Notes under the pieces: generated by a model
What the model saw: the letters and a program-made list of their open reading frames with translations, nothing else
What the model was told of the DNA's origin: nothing
Database searches by the model: none
Part shown: positions 45,230 to 53,959 of the stretch, in pieces
Layout: each line of letters starts with the position of its first letter
Position numbering within the stretch: the first letter of the stretch is position 1
Position numbers and translations under genes: made by a program
Origin: Paenibacillus endoradicis
GTDB lineage: Bacteria > Bacillota > Bacilli > Paenibacillales > Paenibacillaceae
Assembly: GCF_024721975.1 (NCBI RefSeq)
Contig: NZ_JANQBB010000003.1
Coordinates: 186,001-250,000 of the forward strand
Direction of reading: 5' to 3'
DNA length: 64,000 nucleotides

Positions 45230-46447
45230 ATGGCAAAATTATTAGATAAACAAGCAATGATATTACTTGCGATTTATGCTTCATTTGGCTTTGCTAATTT
45301 ATTGTCAGGCACTTTTGTTCCTGTATATTTATGGAAGGCAAGCCAATCGTACTTCACCGTTGCGCTTTATGCATTAGCACAATACTGTGCGGGAGGGATA
45401 ACGTTCTATCTCGCAGGTAAATGGGTGAAGGAAGGAAATAAATTAAATTGCCTGCGAGCAGGGTGTCTGCTCTCAGGCGTTTTTTATAGTATTGTGTTAT
45501 GGGTTAAGCAAGGGGCTAGCGATATTCCAATCATTCTTGGTCTAATTAGTGGTATCGGCTTAGGACTTTTTTGGATCGCTTATAATGTTGTCTATTTTGA
45601 GATTACAGAACCCAATACAAGAGATCGTTTTAATGGTTGGCAAGGATTACTAATCGCATTTGCGGGAATAGTTGCTCCATGGTCATCAGGAATACTCATC
45701 AGTATGTTAGCTGATTTGAGAGGTTATCAACTTATATTTACTAGTTCTTTAATAATATTTGCTTGTTGTGGCGTATTAAGCTTTTATATTAAGAAACGAC
45801 CAACTCAAGGTAAATATGATTGGGCTCATCCAATAAAACAATTAAAAAGTTCAGATACAAATTGGAGGAGGGCATTTGCGGTTATTATTACGCAAGGTGT
45901 TCGTGAAGGTGTATTTCTATTTTTAATTGGCTTAGTTGTGTATATTGCAACTAATGATGAAGCAAAAGTAGGGATGTATAGTTTATTGGCATCGGTAACT
46001 GCTTTAATAAGTTACTGGATTGTTGGGCGATATATGAGGCCGAATTGGAGAATATGGTCGATGTTCATTGGTGTTCTTTCATTAGCAGCCATAATTGTTC
46101 CGTTATTTGGTGGTATTCAATATCGTTCATTGTTATGGTTTGGTATAGGGACAGCGATGATATTTCCTCTGTATATCATTCCAATTACATCTAGAATTTT
46201 TGATTTGATTGGGGCATCGCAACAATCCGTTGAGAAGCGAGAAGAATTGATTGTATTTCGAGAGCTTGGTTTAACAACAGGTCGACTCATTGGATTGATT
46301 CCGTTCTTTATCTATTTGCAATGGAATAATACAGAGCAAGGGTTAGTATGGATGTTGTTAATTGTAGGCTCAGTTCCGATACTAGGCTGGTTTTGGATGC
46401 GAAAATTATTTCGCGACGACTACGGAAGAACTAAAGTAATGAAATAA
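45230..46447 (+). CDS. MFS-family transporter
   Basis: A 405-residue protein with about twelve hydrophobic segments and the major-facilitator arrangement of two six-helix halves joined by a basic loop (KKRPTQGKYDWAHPIKQL, near 185-205). The first helix (MILLAIYASFGFANLLSGTFVPVYLW) and the GLGLFWIAYNVVYFEI stretch fit the family. The substrate is unknown. AGGAGATG precedes the ATG. It is probably monocistronic, since cysK has its own leader motif. Confidence 0.82.
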   Translation: MAKLLDKQAMILLAIYASFGFANLLSGTFVPVYLWKASQSYFTVALYALAQYCAGGITFYLAGKWVKEGNKLNCLRAGCLLSGVFYSIVLWVKQGASDIPIILGLISGIGLGLFWIAYNVVYFEITEPNTRDRFNGWQGLLIAFAGIVAPWSSGILISMLADLRGYQLIFTSSLIIFACCGVLSFYIKKRPTQGKYDWAHPIKQLKSSDTNWRRAFAVIITQGVREGVFLFLIGLVVYIATNDEAKVGMYSLLASVTALISYWIVGRYMRPNWRIWSMFIGVLSLAAIIVPLFGGIQYRSLLWFGIGTAMIFPLYIIPITSRIFDLIGASQQSVEKREELIVFRELGLTTGRLIGLIPFFIYLQWNNTEQGLVWMLLIVGSVPILGWFWMRKLFRDDYGRTKVMK

Positions 46448-46474
46448 AATGCACTAAATATAAAGTTTTATATT

Positions 46475-46539
46475 ATGCTTTCGAAGATACTTTTCATGTC
46501 CATGATGAAATCCAAGAGCTAATGAAAAGTTTTAGGAGG
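46475..46539 (+). promoter_or_regulatory. SD-adjacent hairpin leader motif, copy 3 (cysK)
   Basis: ATGCTTTCGAAG (46475-46486), ACTTTTCAT (46489-46497), 24 bases, ATGAAAAGTTTTAGGAGG (46522-46539). Confidence 0.72.
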
Positions 46540-46547
46540 AATTTAAG

Positions 46548-47465
46548 ATGGCTAAAATAGTGAATAGTGTAATGGAATTAATCGGAGATACTCCAGCAGT
46601 ATTATTGAATCGTATAGCTGAGCCGGGTAGTGCAGAAGTCATCGTTAAGCTAGAATACTTTAATCCTAGTGGAAGTGTGAAAGACCGCGCTGCCTACAAC
46701 TTGATTGCCGAAGCTGAGCGTACAGGTACTCTACAGCCAGGAGCTACAATCATTGAACCGACCAGCGGGAATACAGGAATTGGTCTCGCGATGAATGCAG
46801 CCGCGAAAGGCTATCGCATCATACTGGTCATGCCTGACAATATGACTAAAGAACGAATTGGGATGTTGAAAGCTTATGGAGCAGAAGTTGTACTAACACC
46901 ATCTGCTAATCGGATGTCTGGAGCGATTTCCAAAGCGTTAGAGCTCCAGAAAAGTATTCCTAACTCATTTATCCCTAATCAATTTGAAAATCAAGCAAAT
47001 CCCGATATACACCGCAAGACGACGGCTCTTGAAATTATAGAGCAGACGGATGGGAGATTAGATGCATTTATAGCTTCCGCTGGAACAGGTGGCACGATTA
47101 CAGGAACGAGTGAAGTACTTAAAGAAAAATTACCACATATTCATATTGCTGTAGTAGAACCGAAAGGTTCGCCTGTTCTCTCAGGAGGTCAACCAGGATC
47201 GCATAAGTTGGTTGGAACAAGTCCTGGCTTTATCCCTGCTATTTTGAATACATTAATTTATGATGAGATTATTCAAGTTGCTGATGAGGACGCAATCAAC
47301 ACAATGAAGTTGCTTGCGCAGCAAGAAGGTATTCTTGTAGGTCCTTCATCAGGAGCTACAGTATGGGCAGCTATGCAAGTTGCTCGAAGATTAGGACCTG
47401 GCAAACGAGTACTTTGTATTGCGCCGGATACAGGCGAGCGTTACCTCAGTATGGATCTATTCTAA
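46548..47465 (+). CDS. cysK: Cysteine synthase (O-acetylserine sulfhydrylase)
   Basis: A PLP enzyme making cysteine from O-acetylserine and sulfide. The 305-residue protein has PLP Lys45 in NPSGSVKDRAAYNLI, PTSGNTGIGLAMNAAAKGY, the phosphate-binding SAGTGGTITGTSE and GPSSGATVWAA. It begins like CysK (MAKIVNSVMELIGDTPAVLL). The leader carries motif copy 3, not an S-box or T-box. Hairpin element G1 follows. Confidence 0.95.
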   Translation: MAKIVNSVMELIGDTPAVLLNRIAEPGSAEVIVKLEYFNPSGSVKDRAAYNLIAEAERTGTLQPGATIIEPTSGNTGIGLAMNAAAKGYRIILVMPDNMTKERIGMLKAYGAEVVLTPSANRMSGAISKALELQKSIPNSFIPNQFENQANPDIHRKTTALEIIEQTDGRLDAFIASAGTGGTITGTSEVLKEKLPHIHIAVVEPKGSPVLSGGQPGSHKLVGTSPGFIPAILNTLIYDEIIQVADEDAINTMKLLAQQEGILVGPSSGATVWAAMQVARRLGPGKRVLCIAPDTGERYLSMDLF

Positions 47466-47475
47466 CTTTAGAGGT

Positions 47476-47649
47476 AGTTCAAAAAGCGGACTTTGATAAC
47501 GGTGATTGTGCTAATGTAGCTTATTCGGCATCGAATATGAAGCGAACTTGGGAAGTCCGGTACGCGTGTACCAATAACGTACACTTACGTTTCCTCCTCC
47601 CTAAAGTAGCGCTCCATCTTCTCGATTCTGAAAGCCCACTTTTTGAACT
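47476..47649 (+). repeat. Intergenic hairpin element, copy G1
   Basis: Outer stem AGTTCAAAAAGCGGACTTT / AAAGCCCACTTTTTGAACT (two mismatches). Landmarks: GATAACGGTGATT, the apex GCGTGTACCAATAACGTACACTT, given here by position near 47563-47585, and CATCTTCTCGATTCTGA. Sense to cysK, 10 bases after its stop. Confidence 0.92.
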
Positions 47650-47664
47650 TTCATTTTAAGCGGT

Positions 47665-47838
47665 AGTTCAAAAAGCGGACTTTGATAACGGTGATTGTGC
47701 TAATGTAGCTTATTTGGCATCGAATATGAAACGAACTTGGGAAGTCCGGTACGCGTGTACCAATAACGTACACTTACGTTTCCTCCTCCCTAAAGTAGCG
47801 CTCCATCTTCTCGATTCTGAAAGCCCACTTTTTGAACT
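47665..47838 (+). repeat. Intergenic hairpin element, copy G2 (tandem duplicate of G1)
   Basis: A direct copy of G1 at a 189-bp period. Over about 185 bases I count two substitutions (TTCGGC/TTTGGC and GAAGCG/GAAACG). Confidence 0.95.
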
Positions 47839-47952
47839 TTCATTTGAATAATGTATTTCTCACTTCTCCAATTTTTAGTTCGTATATCAAGCGGCATATT
47901 GGCTCATGCTAAGTTTGCAGTTATTTGCGAATATGTTAGGAGGATGAAGCGA

Positions 47953-48171
47953 ATGCAACCGATGTCGAGCAAAGAACTTGAGTATGTGATTGACTCCATC
48001 TCGAATGAGGATTTGTTGTTACGTCAAACTGCTGCAGTTGTTGCACTTTCAACTCACCCAGCCCTAAAAAGCTGTTGTGAAGCTATGGTGCAAACTCATC
48101 AAGAAAATTACAATACGTTGATGAAATCAATTGAGCAGCATCAGGCAATAGCACCTATGGGTATGAATTAA
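47953..48171 (+). CDS. Small protein paired with a CotF-type coat protein
   Basis: A 72-residue soluble helical protein. ATG 47953 is nine bases after GGAGG; the ATG at 47944 is too close. Sequence MQPMSSKELEYVIDSISNED then LKSCCEAMVQTHQENYNTLM. I recall no named family. It lies 40 bases upstream of a CotF-domain gene and is probably its coat partner. Confidence 0.7.
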   Translation: MQPMSSKELEYVIDSISNEDLLLRQTAAVVALSTHPALKSCCEAMVQTHQENYNTLMKSIEQHQAIAPMGMN

Positions 48172-48211
48172 TTTTCATTACAATCATTCAAGATGTAACG
48201 GAGGGAATCCA

Positions 48212-48571
48212 ATGACTACGAATAACAGTCAAAAGTCTATGTTAACTGAAGAAGATCTAGCAGGTACAGTACTCGCTGATCTTAAGCGGGTAGTTCGTGA
48301 ATATGCTACGGCAGCAACTGAATCGAATTGCCCAACGGTTAGACAGATGTTTACTGATCTGCTGAATAAGACGTTAACGATGCAAGGACAACTGTATACT
48401 GTGATGTCTCAAGTAAATATGTATCAAGCTCCTTCAGTCGCTCCTAAGAAGGAACTAGACAAGCAGCTTCGATCATATTCTAGCCAACAACAGCAAACTC
48501 AAAGTTGGCTACAGCAGAATAACCTAGATAATCAACATCAGACGGCGCCATTGTACACTTCATTGCATTAA
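48212..48571 (+). CDS. CotF-family spore coat protein
   Basis: The 119-residue protein matches the Coat_F helical bundle: LTEEDLAGTVLADLKRVVREYATAATESNCPTVRQMF, then LLNKTLTMQGQLYTVMSQVNMY. The tail is Gln/Ser-rich (SSQQQQTQSWLQQNN), as in coat proteins. ACGGAGGG precedes the ATG. An intrinsic terminator follows 36 bases downstream. Confidence 0.85.
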   Translation: MTTNNSQKSMLTEEDLAGTVLADLKRVVREYATAATESNCPTVRQMFTDLLNKTLTMQGQLYTVMSQVNMYQAPSVAPKKELDKQLRSYSSQQQQTQSWLQQNNLDNQHQTAPLYTSLH

Positions 48572-48606
48572 TTGCACGAAAATGGCATCATAATACGATT
48601 TGCAGT

Positions 48607-48633
48607 AAAAAAGACCCTATTAGGGTCTTTTTT
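48607..48633 (+). terminator. Terminator after the CotF gene
   Basis: AAAAAAGACCC-TATTA-GGGTCTTTTTT. Confidence 0.9.
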
Positions 48634-48719
48634 ATCTTTGCAGAACGTATCTATTCGGTGTAAAATAACGTACATAGCTTTGTTGCTATACACCACAGGA
48701 AGTGGGAAGGAGTAAAATC

Positions 48720-49220
48720 ATGATAGGAATTAGTGAGTTTCAATTAAAGGTGCTTGAGCTTTTGCAAGAGGACGCCAGAATTAAGCCAGAATTAATCGCC
48801 ACTATGCTTGGTGTAGCCGTTGAGGAAGTTCGCGAAGCAGTCGCCACACTTGAACAAAATCATGTAATCGTGAAATATGCAACGATCGTGAACTGGAGTA
48901 AAATGAATGACGAGAAAGTTACGGCCTTAATCGAGGTGCAAATTACCCCTGAGCGCGGACGTGGATTCGATCGTATTGCAGAAACTATATACTTGTATCC
49001 TGAAGTTAAATCACTGTATCTAATGTCAGGGGCTTATGATTTACAAGTTGAGATTGAAGGAAATAGTTTGAAGGAAGTTGCTTCCTTCGTTTCTAATAAA
49101 TTATCTACAATTGAAGCAGTTTTATCTACTAAAACATACTTTGTACTTAAAAAATATAAACAGGATGGCATTATCTTCGAAGAGCATGAAAGTGATCATC
49201 GTATGATGGTGTCCCCATAA
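48720..49220 (+). CDS. alaR: Lrp/AsnC-family regulator, AlaR-like
   Basis: A 166-residue regulator with an N-terminal HTH (QEDARIKPELIATMLGVAVEEVREAVATLE) and a C-terminal RAM/ligand domain (VTALIEVQITPERGRGFDRIA.., SLYLMSGAYDLQVEIEG). AAGGAG precedes ATG 48720. Length and adjacency to an aminotransferase reproduce the B. subtilis alaR-alaT pair, in which AlaR controls alanine transaminase. It starts 14 bases before the aminotransferase gene, so both are in one operon. Confidence 0.82.
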   Translation: MIGISEFQLKVLELLQEDARIKPELIATMLGVAVEEVREAVATLEQNHVIVKYATIVNWSKMNDEKVTALIEVQITPERGRGFDRIAETIYLYPEVKSLYLMSGAYDLQVEIEGNSLKEVASFVSNKLSTIEAVLSTKTYFVLKKYKQDGIIFEEHESDHRMMVSP

Positions 49221-49234
49221 GAAGGGTGAATGTG

Positions 49235-50446
49235 ATGACAAACGAAGCATCGCAAGTATCATCCGTACCAGTGCAAGCTCGATCAATGAAAGATTTCTTG
49301 AATCCGGCAGTAAGAGATATTAAACCTTCAGGTATTCGTCGTTTTTTTGATCTTGTTAGTACTCGTAAGGATGTAATTACACTTGGTGTAGGGGAACCCG
49401 ATTTTGTAACACCTTGGCATGTTCGTGAAGCAGCGGTTATGTCTCTAGAACGAGGCAAAACTCAATATTCTTCAAATGCTGGTATGCCAGAGCTAAGAGA
49501 TGCAATAGGCACTTATTTAGATAGTAGTTTTCAAGTGGAATATAATCCAGCAGATGAGATTTTGGTTACTGTAGGTGGTAGTGAGGCTATTGATCTTGCA
49601 CTTCGTACTTTGATTTCACCTGGTGATGAAATTCTAATTCCTGAACCATGCTATATTTCTTATTCTCCAATTACCGTTCTTAGCGGAGGAGTTTCCGTAG
49701 GCATTGAAACTTTTGCGAAGGATCAATTCAAGTTGACGGCAGAGTCTTTGAGAAAATCAATTACTCCAAAATCAAAAGTGCTTATTCTTTGTTATCCAAG
49801 TAACCCAACTGGTGGAATTATGACTTATGAAGATTGGCTCCCGATTGCGAAAGTAGTTGAAGAGAACGATCTTATAGTTATAAGTGATGAGATTTACGCA
49901 GAATTAACATATGGTTCGAAGCATGTAAGTTTTGCAGCGATTCCTGGTATGAAGGATCGTACGATTCTTGTTAGTGGATTTGCTAAAGCATTTGCAATGA
50001 CTGGCTGGCGGATTGGTTATGCGTGCGGTCATTCAGATATTATTTCAGCAATGCTTAAAATTCACCAATATACAGTGATGTGTGCACCAGTAATGTCACA
50101 ATATGCTGCAATTGAGGCTTTAACGAATGGACTTGAAGAAAAAGATAAGATGATTGAGTCATACAATCAGCGTCGTCGTCTTGTTGTGCAAGGTTTCCGT
50201 GAAATTGGACTTCAATGTCATGAACCTCAAGGTGCATTTTATGCATTCCCATCAATTGCTTCAACAGGGTTAACTAGTGAACAATTTGCCCAACGTTTGC
50301 TTGAAGAAGCAAATGTGGCAGCAGTTCCTGGTGATGTATTCGGTCTTGGCGGTGAAGGTCATCTTCGTTGTTCTTATGCTACCTCGGTTGCTTCATTAAC
50401 TGAAGCGATTGATCGCATTGGGAATTTTGTACACAAACTGAAGTAA
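49235..50446 (+). CDS. alaT: Class I aminotransferase, AlaT-like
   Basis: A 403-residue PLP aminotransferase. ATG 49235 lies seven bases after AAGGGTG. Motifs: ITLGVGEPDFVTPWHV, YSSNAGMPELRDAI, LCYPSNPTGG (Asn/Pro), ISDEIYAELTYG (Asp) and the Schiff-base Lys in SGFAKAFAMTGWRIGYACG. The pairing with an Lrp-type regulator indicates AlaT (alanine from pyruvate and glutamate). By sequence alone an aromatic or acetyl-diaminopimelate aminotransferase would also fit. Confidence 0.82.
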   Translation: MTNEASQVSSVPVQARSMKDFLNPAVRDIKPSGIRRFFDLVSTRKDVITLGVGEPDFVTPWHVREAAVMSLERGKTQYSSNAGMPELRDAIGTYLDSSFQVEYNPADEILVTVGGSEAIDLALRTLISPGDEILIPEPCYISYSPITVLSGGVSVGIETFAKDQFKLTAESLRKSITPKSKVLILCYPSNPTGGIMTYEDWLPIAKVVEENDLIVISDEIYAELTYGSKHVSFAAIPGMKDRTILVSGFAKAFAMTGWRIGYACGHSDIISAMLKIHQYTVMCAPVMSQYAAIEALTNGLEEKDKMIESYNQRRRLVVQGFREIGLQCHEPQGAFYAFPSIASTGLTSEQFAQRLLEEANVAAVPGDVFGLGGEGHLRCSYATSVASLTEAIDRIGNFVHKLK

Positions 50447-50460
50447 TAGCTAAATTCACA

Positions 50461-50497
50461 AGTAGGCTCGACATATATGTCGAGCCTATTATTTTCG
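50461..50497 (+). terminator. Terminator after alaT
   Basis: The near-perfect palindrome TAGGCTCGACAT/ATGTCGAGCCTA is followed by TTATTTTC. Confidence 0.8.
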
Positions 50498-50552
50498 TGT
50501 GGGGTTACTTATAAAACTAGCCTCAATATATGGTAATATATCAAGAAGTATC

Positions 50553-50635
50553 ATGAAAAGTTATGCCAATGCTTACGAAGTAACTTTTCATTCGCAAGAT
50601 GTATATCAAGAAGTATTATGAAAAGTTTTAGGAGG
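50553..50635 (+). promoter_or_regulatory. SD-adjacent hairpin leader motif, copy 4 (cobalamin adenosyltransferase)
   Basis: The most elaborate copy: ATGAAAAGTTA (50553-50563), ATGCTTACGAAG (50569-50580), TAACTTTTCAT (50581-50591), 26 bases, ATGAAAAGTTTTAGGAGG (50618-50635). The central TAACTTTTCAT can pair with the upstream copy (11 bp) or with the SD-proximal copy (9 bp), so two exclusive hairpins are possible. Both ATGAAAAG copies are preceded by TATATCAAGAAGTAT. Confidence 0.75.
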
Positions 50636-50642
50636 GGTCATT

Positions 50643-51215
50643 ATGAAGCTGTACACTAGAGGTGGAGACAAAGGTATGACGAGCTTAATCGGTGGACGAG
50701 TGTCGAAAACTGATGCTAAAGTTGAAGCTTATGGTACCATTGATGAATTAAATAGTTTTGTAGGCTTAGCAGCTGCAGAGGCCCAATCATTTGAGCCTAC
50801 ACAAGCTTTAGGTATAGAGCTATATGAGATTATGCAAGAATTATTCGATACAGGTTCTGATCTGGCCTACGCAGTAGATGGTCAAACGTACAAAATGACA
50901 AATGAACCGATAGAACGACTAGAACAATGGATCGATGCTCATAGTGAAGCAGCTCCCGCATTAACGAAGTTCATCTTGCCAGGAGGCTCTAAGCTAGCAG
51001 CAACGTTACACATATGTAGAACGGTATGTAGACGTGCAGAACGTCGTGTTGTGGCATTAGCTGAGCATTGTGAGATTAACGAGCAAGCTCTAGCTTACTT
51101 GAATCGCTTATCGGATTACTTCTTCGCTGCGGCAAGAATTGCTAATGTTCAATGTGGAACTGAAGATACTGAATATATACGTAGTGCAAATGTTTTTCAA
51201 GGGAAGAAAAAATAA
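50643..51215 (+). CDS. Cob(I)alamin adenosyltransferase (PduO type)
   Basis: It converts cob(I)alamin and ATP to adenosylcobalamin. The 190-residue helical protein has the N-terminal ATP-binding motif YTRGGDKGMTSLIGG, VEAYGTIDELNSFVG, the RTVCRRAERRVVAL motif and YLNRLSDYFFAAAR, all hallmarks of the PduO/YvqK family. TTAGGAGG precedes the ATG. The stop codon shares a base with the next start (TAATG), coupling it to the pseudouridine synthase. No cobalamin riboswitch is seen; the leader is motif copy 4. Confidence 0.93.
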   Translation: MKLYTRGGDKGMTSLIGGRVSKTDAKVEAYGTIDELNSFVGLAAAEAQSFEPTQALGIELYEIMQELFDTGSDLAYAVDGQTYKMTNEPIERLEQWIDAHSEAAPALTKFILPGGSKLAATLHICRTVCRRAERRVVALAEHCEINEQALAYLNRLSDYFFAAARIANVQCGTEDTEYIRSANVFQGKKK

Positions 51216-52336
51216 TGATAACACCAAGATGGACAGGTCGAGTGGTAAAGCATCTATCTGATGATGCAGCTCCCCCTGTTATGTATGGAACAACAGAAAA
51301 TATGGAACTTCTAGAACACTATTATGCTCCTCTAACTGTTGTTGTTCGTGAAGAGGATGAAGGTAAAAAGATTCGAGATGTTCTAGAAAAGTACTATAAA
51401 GTATCTGGAAAATTACTTGGGCAAGCTAGACTTACTGAATATGGGCTAACCATTAACGAAGAAAGAGTATATACATCTGCTCCTGTTCAAGCAGGGGAGG
51501 TTGCTAGGCTAAGAATGCTTCGTGAAGAATCCACGGATATCTTGCCTCAGCCGATGCCGCTAGAGATCATTTATGAAGATGATTTCTTGCTTATTGTCAA
51601 TAAACCTGCAGGAGTCGTTGTACATCCTACCCATGGGCACTATACGAATACGTTAGCAAATGGAGTTGTTCATTATTGGAAAAGTAAAGGTGAACGCTAT
51701 CGTTTTAGACCAATTCATCGATTAGATGAGGAGACATCTGGTATTGTTGCTATAGCTAAAAATGGCTATGTCCATCAGCAACTTTCTGAACAAATGCAAC
51801 AAGATGACTTCGACAAACAATATATAGCCTTTGTATATGGTAGACCTTCTCCACTAACGGCCTTGATCGATGCTCCAATTGATCGTGATACAGAACAGCC
51901 GCATCTGAGAGTGGTTTTCGATGATGGTTGCGGATATCCATCACAGACACAATATACTGTCTTAGAGAGCTTTCAAACGCCTCCTGTGCTGTTAGATTCT
52001 TTGGCTAACGAAAATAAAGAACTTGATCAGAGTGATATAGTTTCACTTGTTCGCTTGAAGCTATTTACCGGTAGAACTCATCAAATCCGAGTTCATATGA
52101 GTAGCATAGGTCATCCACTAGTTGGTGATAAATTTTATTATAATACTTCGATGCAACAAGAGGAGATTGAACAACTCATTACCAGACATGCTCTGCATGC
52201 AGAAAAATTAGCATTTACCCATCCGATAACGAAGCAGTATATGGAATGGACGGCACCTATGCCAGCAGACTTTGAACCGTTCAAGATTATGATGCAGAAG
52301 GGGAATAAATATGACTCAACAATTAATAATTTATGA
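51215..52336 (+). CDS. RluA/RluD-family pseudouridine synthase
   Basis: It isomerises uridine in rRNA or tRNA. The 373-residue protein has an S4-like N-terminal part (IRDVLEKYYKVSGKLLGQARLTEYGLTI), then the catalytic domain: IIYEDDFLLIVNKPAGVVVHP, the active-site motif HRLDEETSG (catalytic Asp), and GRTHQIRVHMSSIGHPLVGD. An acidic/Pro insert near 250-280 lengthens it. The target site cannot be assigned. Translationally coupled to genes on both sides. Confidence 0.9.
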   Translation: MITPRWTGRVVKHLSDDAAPPVMYGTTENMELLEHYYAPLTVVVREEDEGKKIRDVLEKYYKVSGKLLGQARLTEYGLTINEERVYTSAPVQAGEVARLRMLREESTDILPQPMPLEIIYEDDFLLIVNKPAGVVVHPTHGHYTNTLANGVVHYWKSKGERYRFRPIHRLDEETSGIVAIAKNGYVHQQLSEQMQQDDFDKQYIAFVYGRPSPLTALIDAPIDRDTEQPHLRVVFDDGCGYPSQTQYTVLESFQTPPVLLDSLANENKELDQSDIVSLVRLKLFTGRTHQIRVHMSSIGHPLVGDKFYYNTSMQQEEIEQLITRHALHAEKLAFTHPITKQYMEWTAPMPADFEPFKIMMQKGNKYDSTINNL

Positions 52337-52679
52337 ATATCCGAAATGTGGTACTTGTAGAAGCGCAGTGAAATCATTGAAAGCATTAGGTAGAGAACTA
52401 GAGCAACGACATATTGTAGAGTCACCACCTACAGTAGCTGAATTAAAGCAATTACTTGAAATTAGTGGTGTAGAACTGAAGAAATTCTTTAATACTTCAG
52501 GTGATGTATATCGTGAACAAGGATTGAAGGACAAGCTTCCATTGCTAAGTGAGGAAGAAAAACTATCATTACTAGCTTCGAACGGCATGTTAATTAAACG
52601 ACCGATTGTCACAGATGGTCAAACAGTAACGATTGGTTACAAAGAAGAGCAATATCAAAGTACTTGGGGCTTGAAATAA
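52311..52679 (+). CDS. ArsC/Spx-family protein (YusI-like)
   Basis: A 122-residue thioredoxin-fold protein with the redox motif Cys13-G-T-Cys16 in YEYPKCGTCRSAVKSL and IKRPIV in place of the ArsC RRPI. The CxxC resembles Spx-type proteins, while the length fits YusI-like reductases. It overlaps the pseudouridine synthase gene by 26 bases, with GGGG (52300-52303) as ribosome site. True arsenate reduction is doubtful; no ars genes are near. Confidence 0.82.
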   Translation: MTQQLIIYEYPKCGTCRSAVKSLKALGRELEQRHIVESPPTVAELKQLLEISGVELKKFFNTSGDVYREQGLKDKLPLLSEEEKLSLLASNGMLIKRPIVTDGQTVTIGYKEEQYQSTWGLK

Positions 52680-53905
52680 TGGACAAAGAGATAACGAGTA
52701 GAAAAGCACCATTATTATCGCAATTAGGCTCTTCTATTTTTTCAGAGGTGGCCTCATGGAAACGTGAAGCAGTAGCTCAAGGAATAGATGTTATTGATCT
52801 AGGTATCGGCAGTCCAGATCGAGCGCCGTCGTTAAAAGTTCGACAAGCATTATCCCAATTCACTTTACAAGAAGATATGTATGCTTATCCAGCATTGAAG
52901 TCAGGTTTACCTTTTCGCGAGAAAGCAGCAGAATGGATGAAGCATCGTTTTGGAGTAACGCTAGATGCAACAGAAGAAATATGTACCATTGCAGGATCGC
53001 AAGATGGTCTAGCTCATCTTGCGATGGCAATTGCACCAAGAGGTTCTATTGCCATCGTGCCAGATCCGGGATATCCAATATATACAGCTTCACTTGCATT
53101 AGCAGGCGTAGAGCCATATTTTATTCCATTAGTTGAGGAACATCAGTATCTCCCTCAGCTTGAGAGCATTCCGCAAGAGGTGTGGGATCGTGCTTCGTTT
53201 ATTCTATTGAACTATCCTAACAATCCGATTACAGCTGTGGCTAGTCTAGATTTCTATGAATCACTAATTGATTTCGCTAAGAAACATAATGTACTCGTTG
53301 TTCATGATCTTGCTTACTCAGAAATGGGTTACGACGGATTTATGGCTCCAAGTATTTTGCAAATAGATGGTGCTAAAGATATCGCCGTGGAATTCCACTC
53401 TCTATCGAAAAGCTTTAATATGGCAGGATGTCGAATTGGATTTATGGTTGGAAATGCAGATGTAGTTAGTGCATTAACAGAGCTGAAATCTAATATAGAC
53501 TACGGTGTATTCGACCCTGTACAAGAAGCAGGTATTGTAGCTCTTGATGAAGCCATGTATAGTGATGATTTTGTTCGTTCGGGCGAAGTTTATCAACGCA
53601 GAAGAGATCATTTTATACGTACATTACATGAAGGGGGTTGGGGAGTGACCTCTCCTCAGGCGACGATGTTTGTATGGGCGAAGCTACCACCATTAGCTAA
53701 TGGTGATTTTTCTACAGAAAGCTGGAGCTCACGCCGATTTGCAAAGCAACTACTAGCAGATACTGGAGTTGTCGTTATTCCAGGAGATGCCTTTGGCATT
53801 CAAGGTGAGGGCTATGTTAGAATTGCATTAGTAGAGAATGAAGAACGCTTAGTGGAAGCAGCAATAAGACTAGGTCAATTTATACATCAGAATAGATGTG
53901 TATGA
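52679..53905 (+). CDS. Class I aminotransferase (LL-diaminopimelate aminotransferase-like)
   Basis: A 408-residue PLP enzyme. ATG 52679 overlaps the preceding stop (TAATG), implying coupling. Motifs: VIDLGIGSPDRAPSLKVRQAL, MYAYPALKSGLPFREKAAEWM, LNYPNNPITAVA, HDLAYSEMGYDG and the PLP Lys in FHSLSKSFNMAGCRIGFMVG. These resemble DapL/PatA-type enzymes, but the exact substrate is not assignable. It ends a five-gene coupled run from the cobalamin adenosyltransferase, unless the exonuclease 54 bases downstream is included. Confidence 0.85.
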   Translation: MDKEITSRKAPLLSQLGSSIFSEVASWKREAVAQGIDVIDLGIGSPDRAPSLKVRQALSQFTLQEDMYAYPALKSGLPFREKAAEWMKHRFGVTLDATEEICTIAGSQDGLAHLAMAIAPRGSIAIVPDPGYPIYTASLALAGVEPYFIPLVEEHQYLPQLESIPQEVWDRASFILLNYPNNPITAVASLDFYESLIDFAKKHNVLVVHDLAYSEMGYDGFMAPSILQIDGAKDIAVEFHSLSKSFNMAGCRIGFMVGNADVVSALTELKSNIDYGVFDPVQEAGIVALDEAMYSDDFVRSGEVYQRRRDHFIRTLHEGGWGVTSPQATMFVWAKLPPLANGDFSTESWSSRRFAKQLLADTGVVVIPGDAFGIQGEGYVRIALVENEERLVEAAIRLGQFIHQNRCV

Positions 53906-53959
53906 TAGATGATTTGAAACTTTATTGTAATCAAAGAAAAGATAGAAAGAGGTTATATT

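Noticed and set aside
46448..46547. S-box, T-box or cobalamin riboswitch before cysK and the adenosyltransferase
   Set aside because: None of the conserved core sequences is present; both leaders carry the short ACTTTTCAT/ATGAAAAGT motif instead.
47363..47659. 98-residue frame running from cysK into element G1
   Set aside because: Out of frame with cysK, and its tail is repeat sequence. It lacks a ribosome site.
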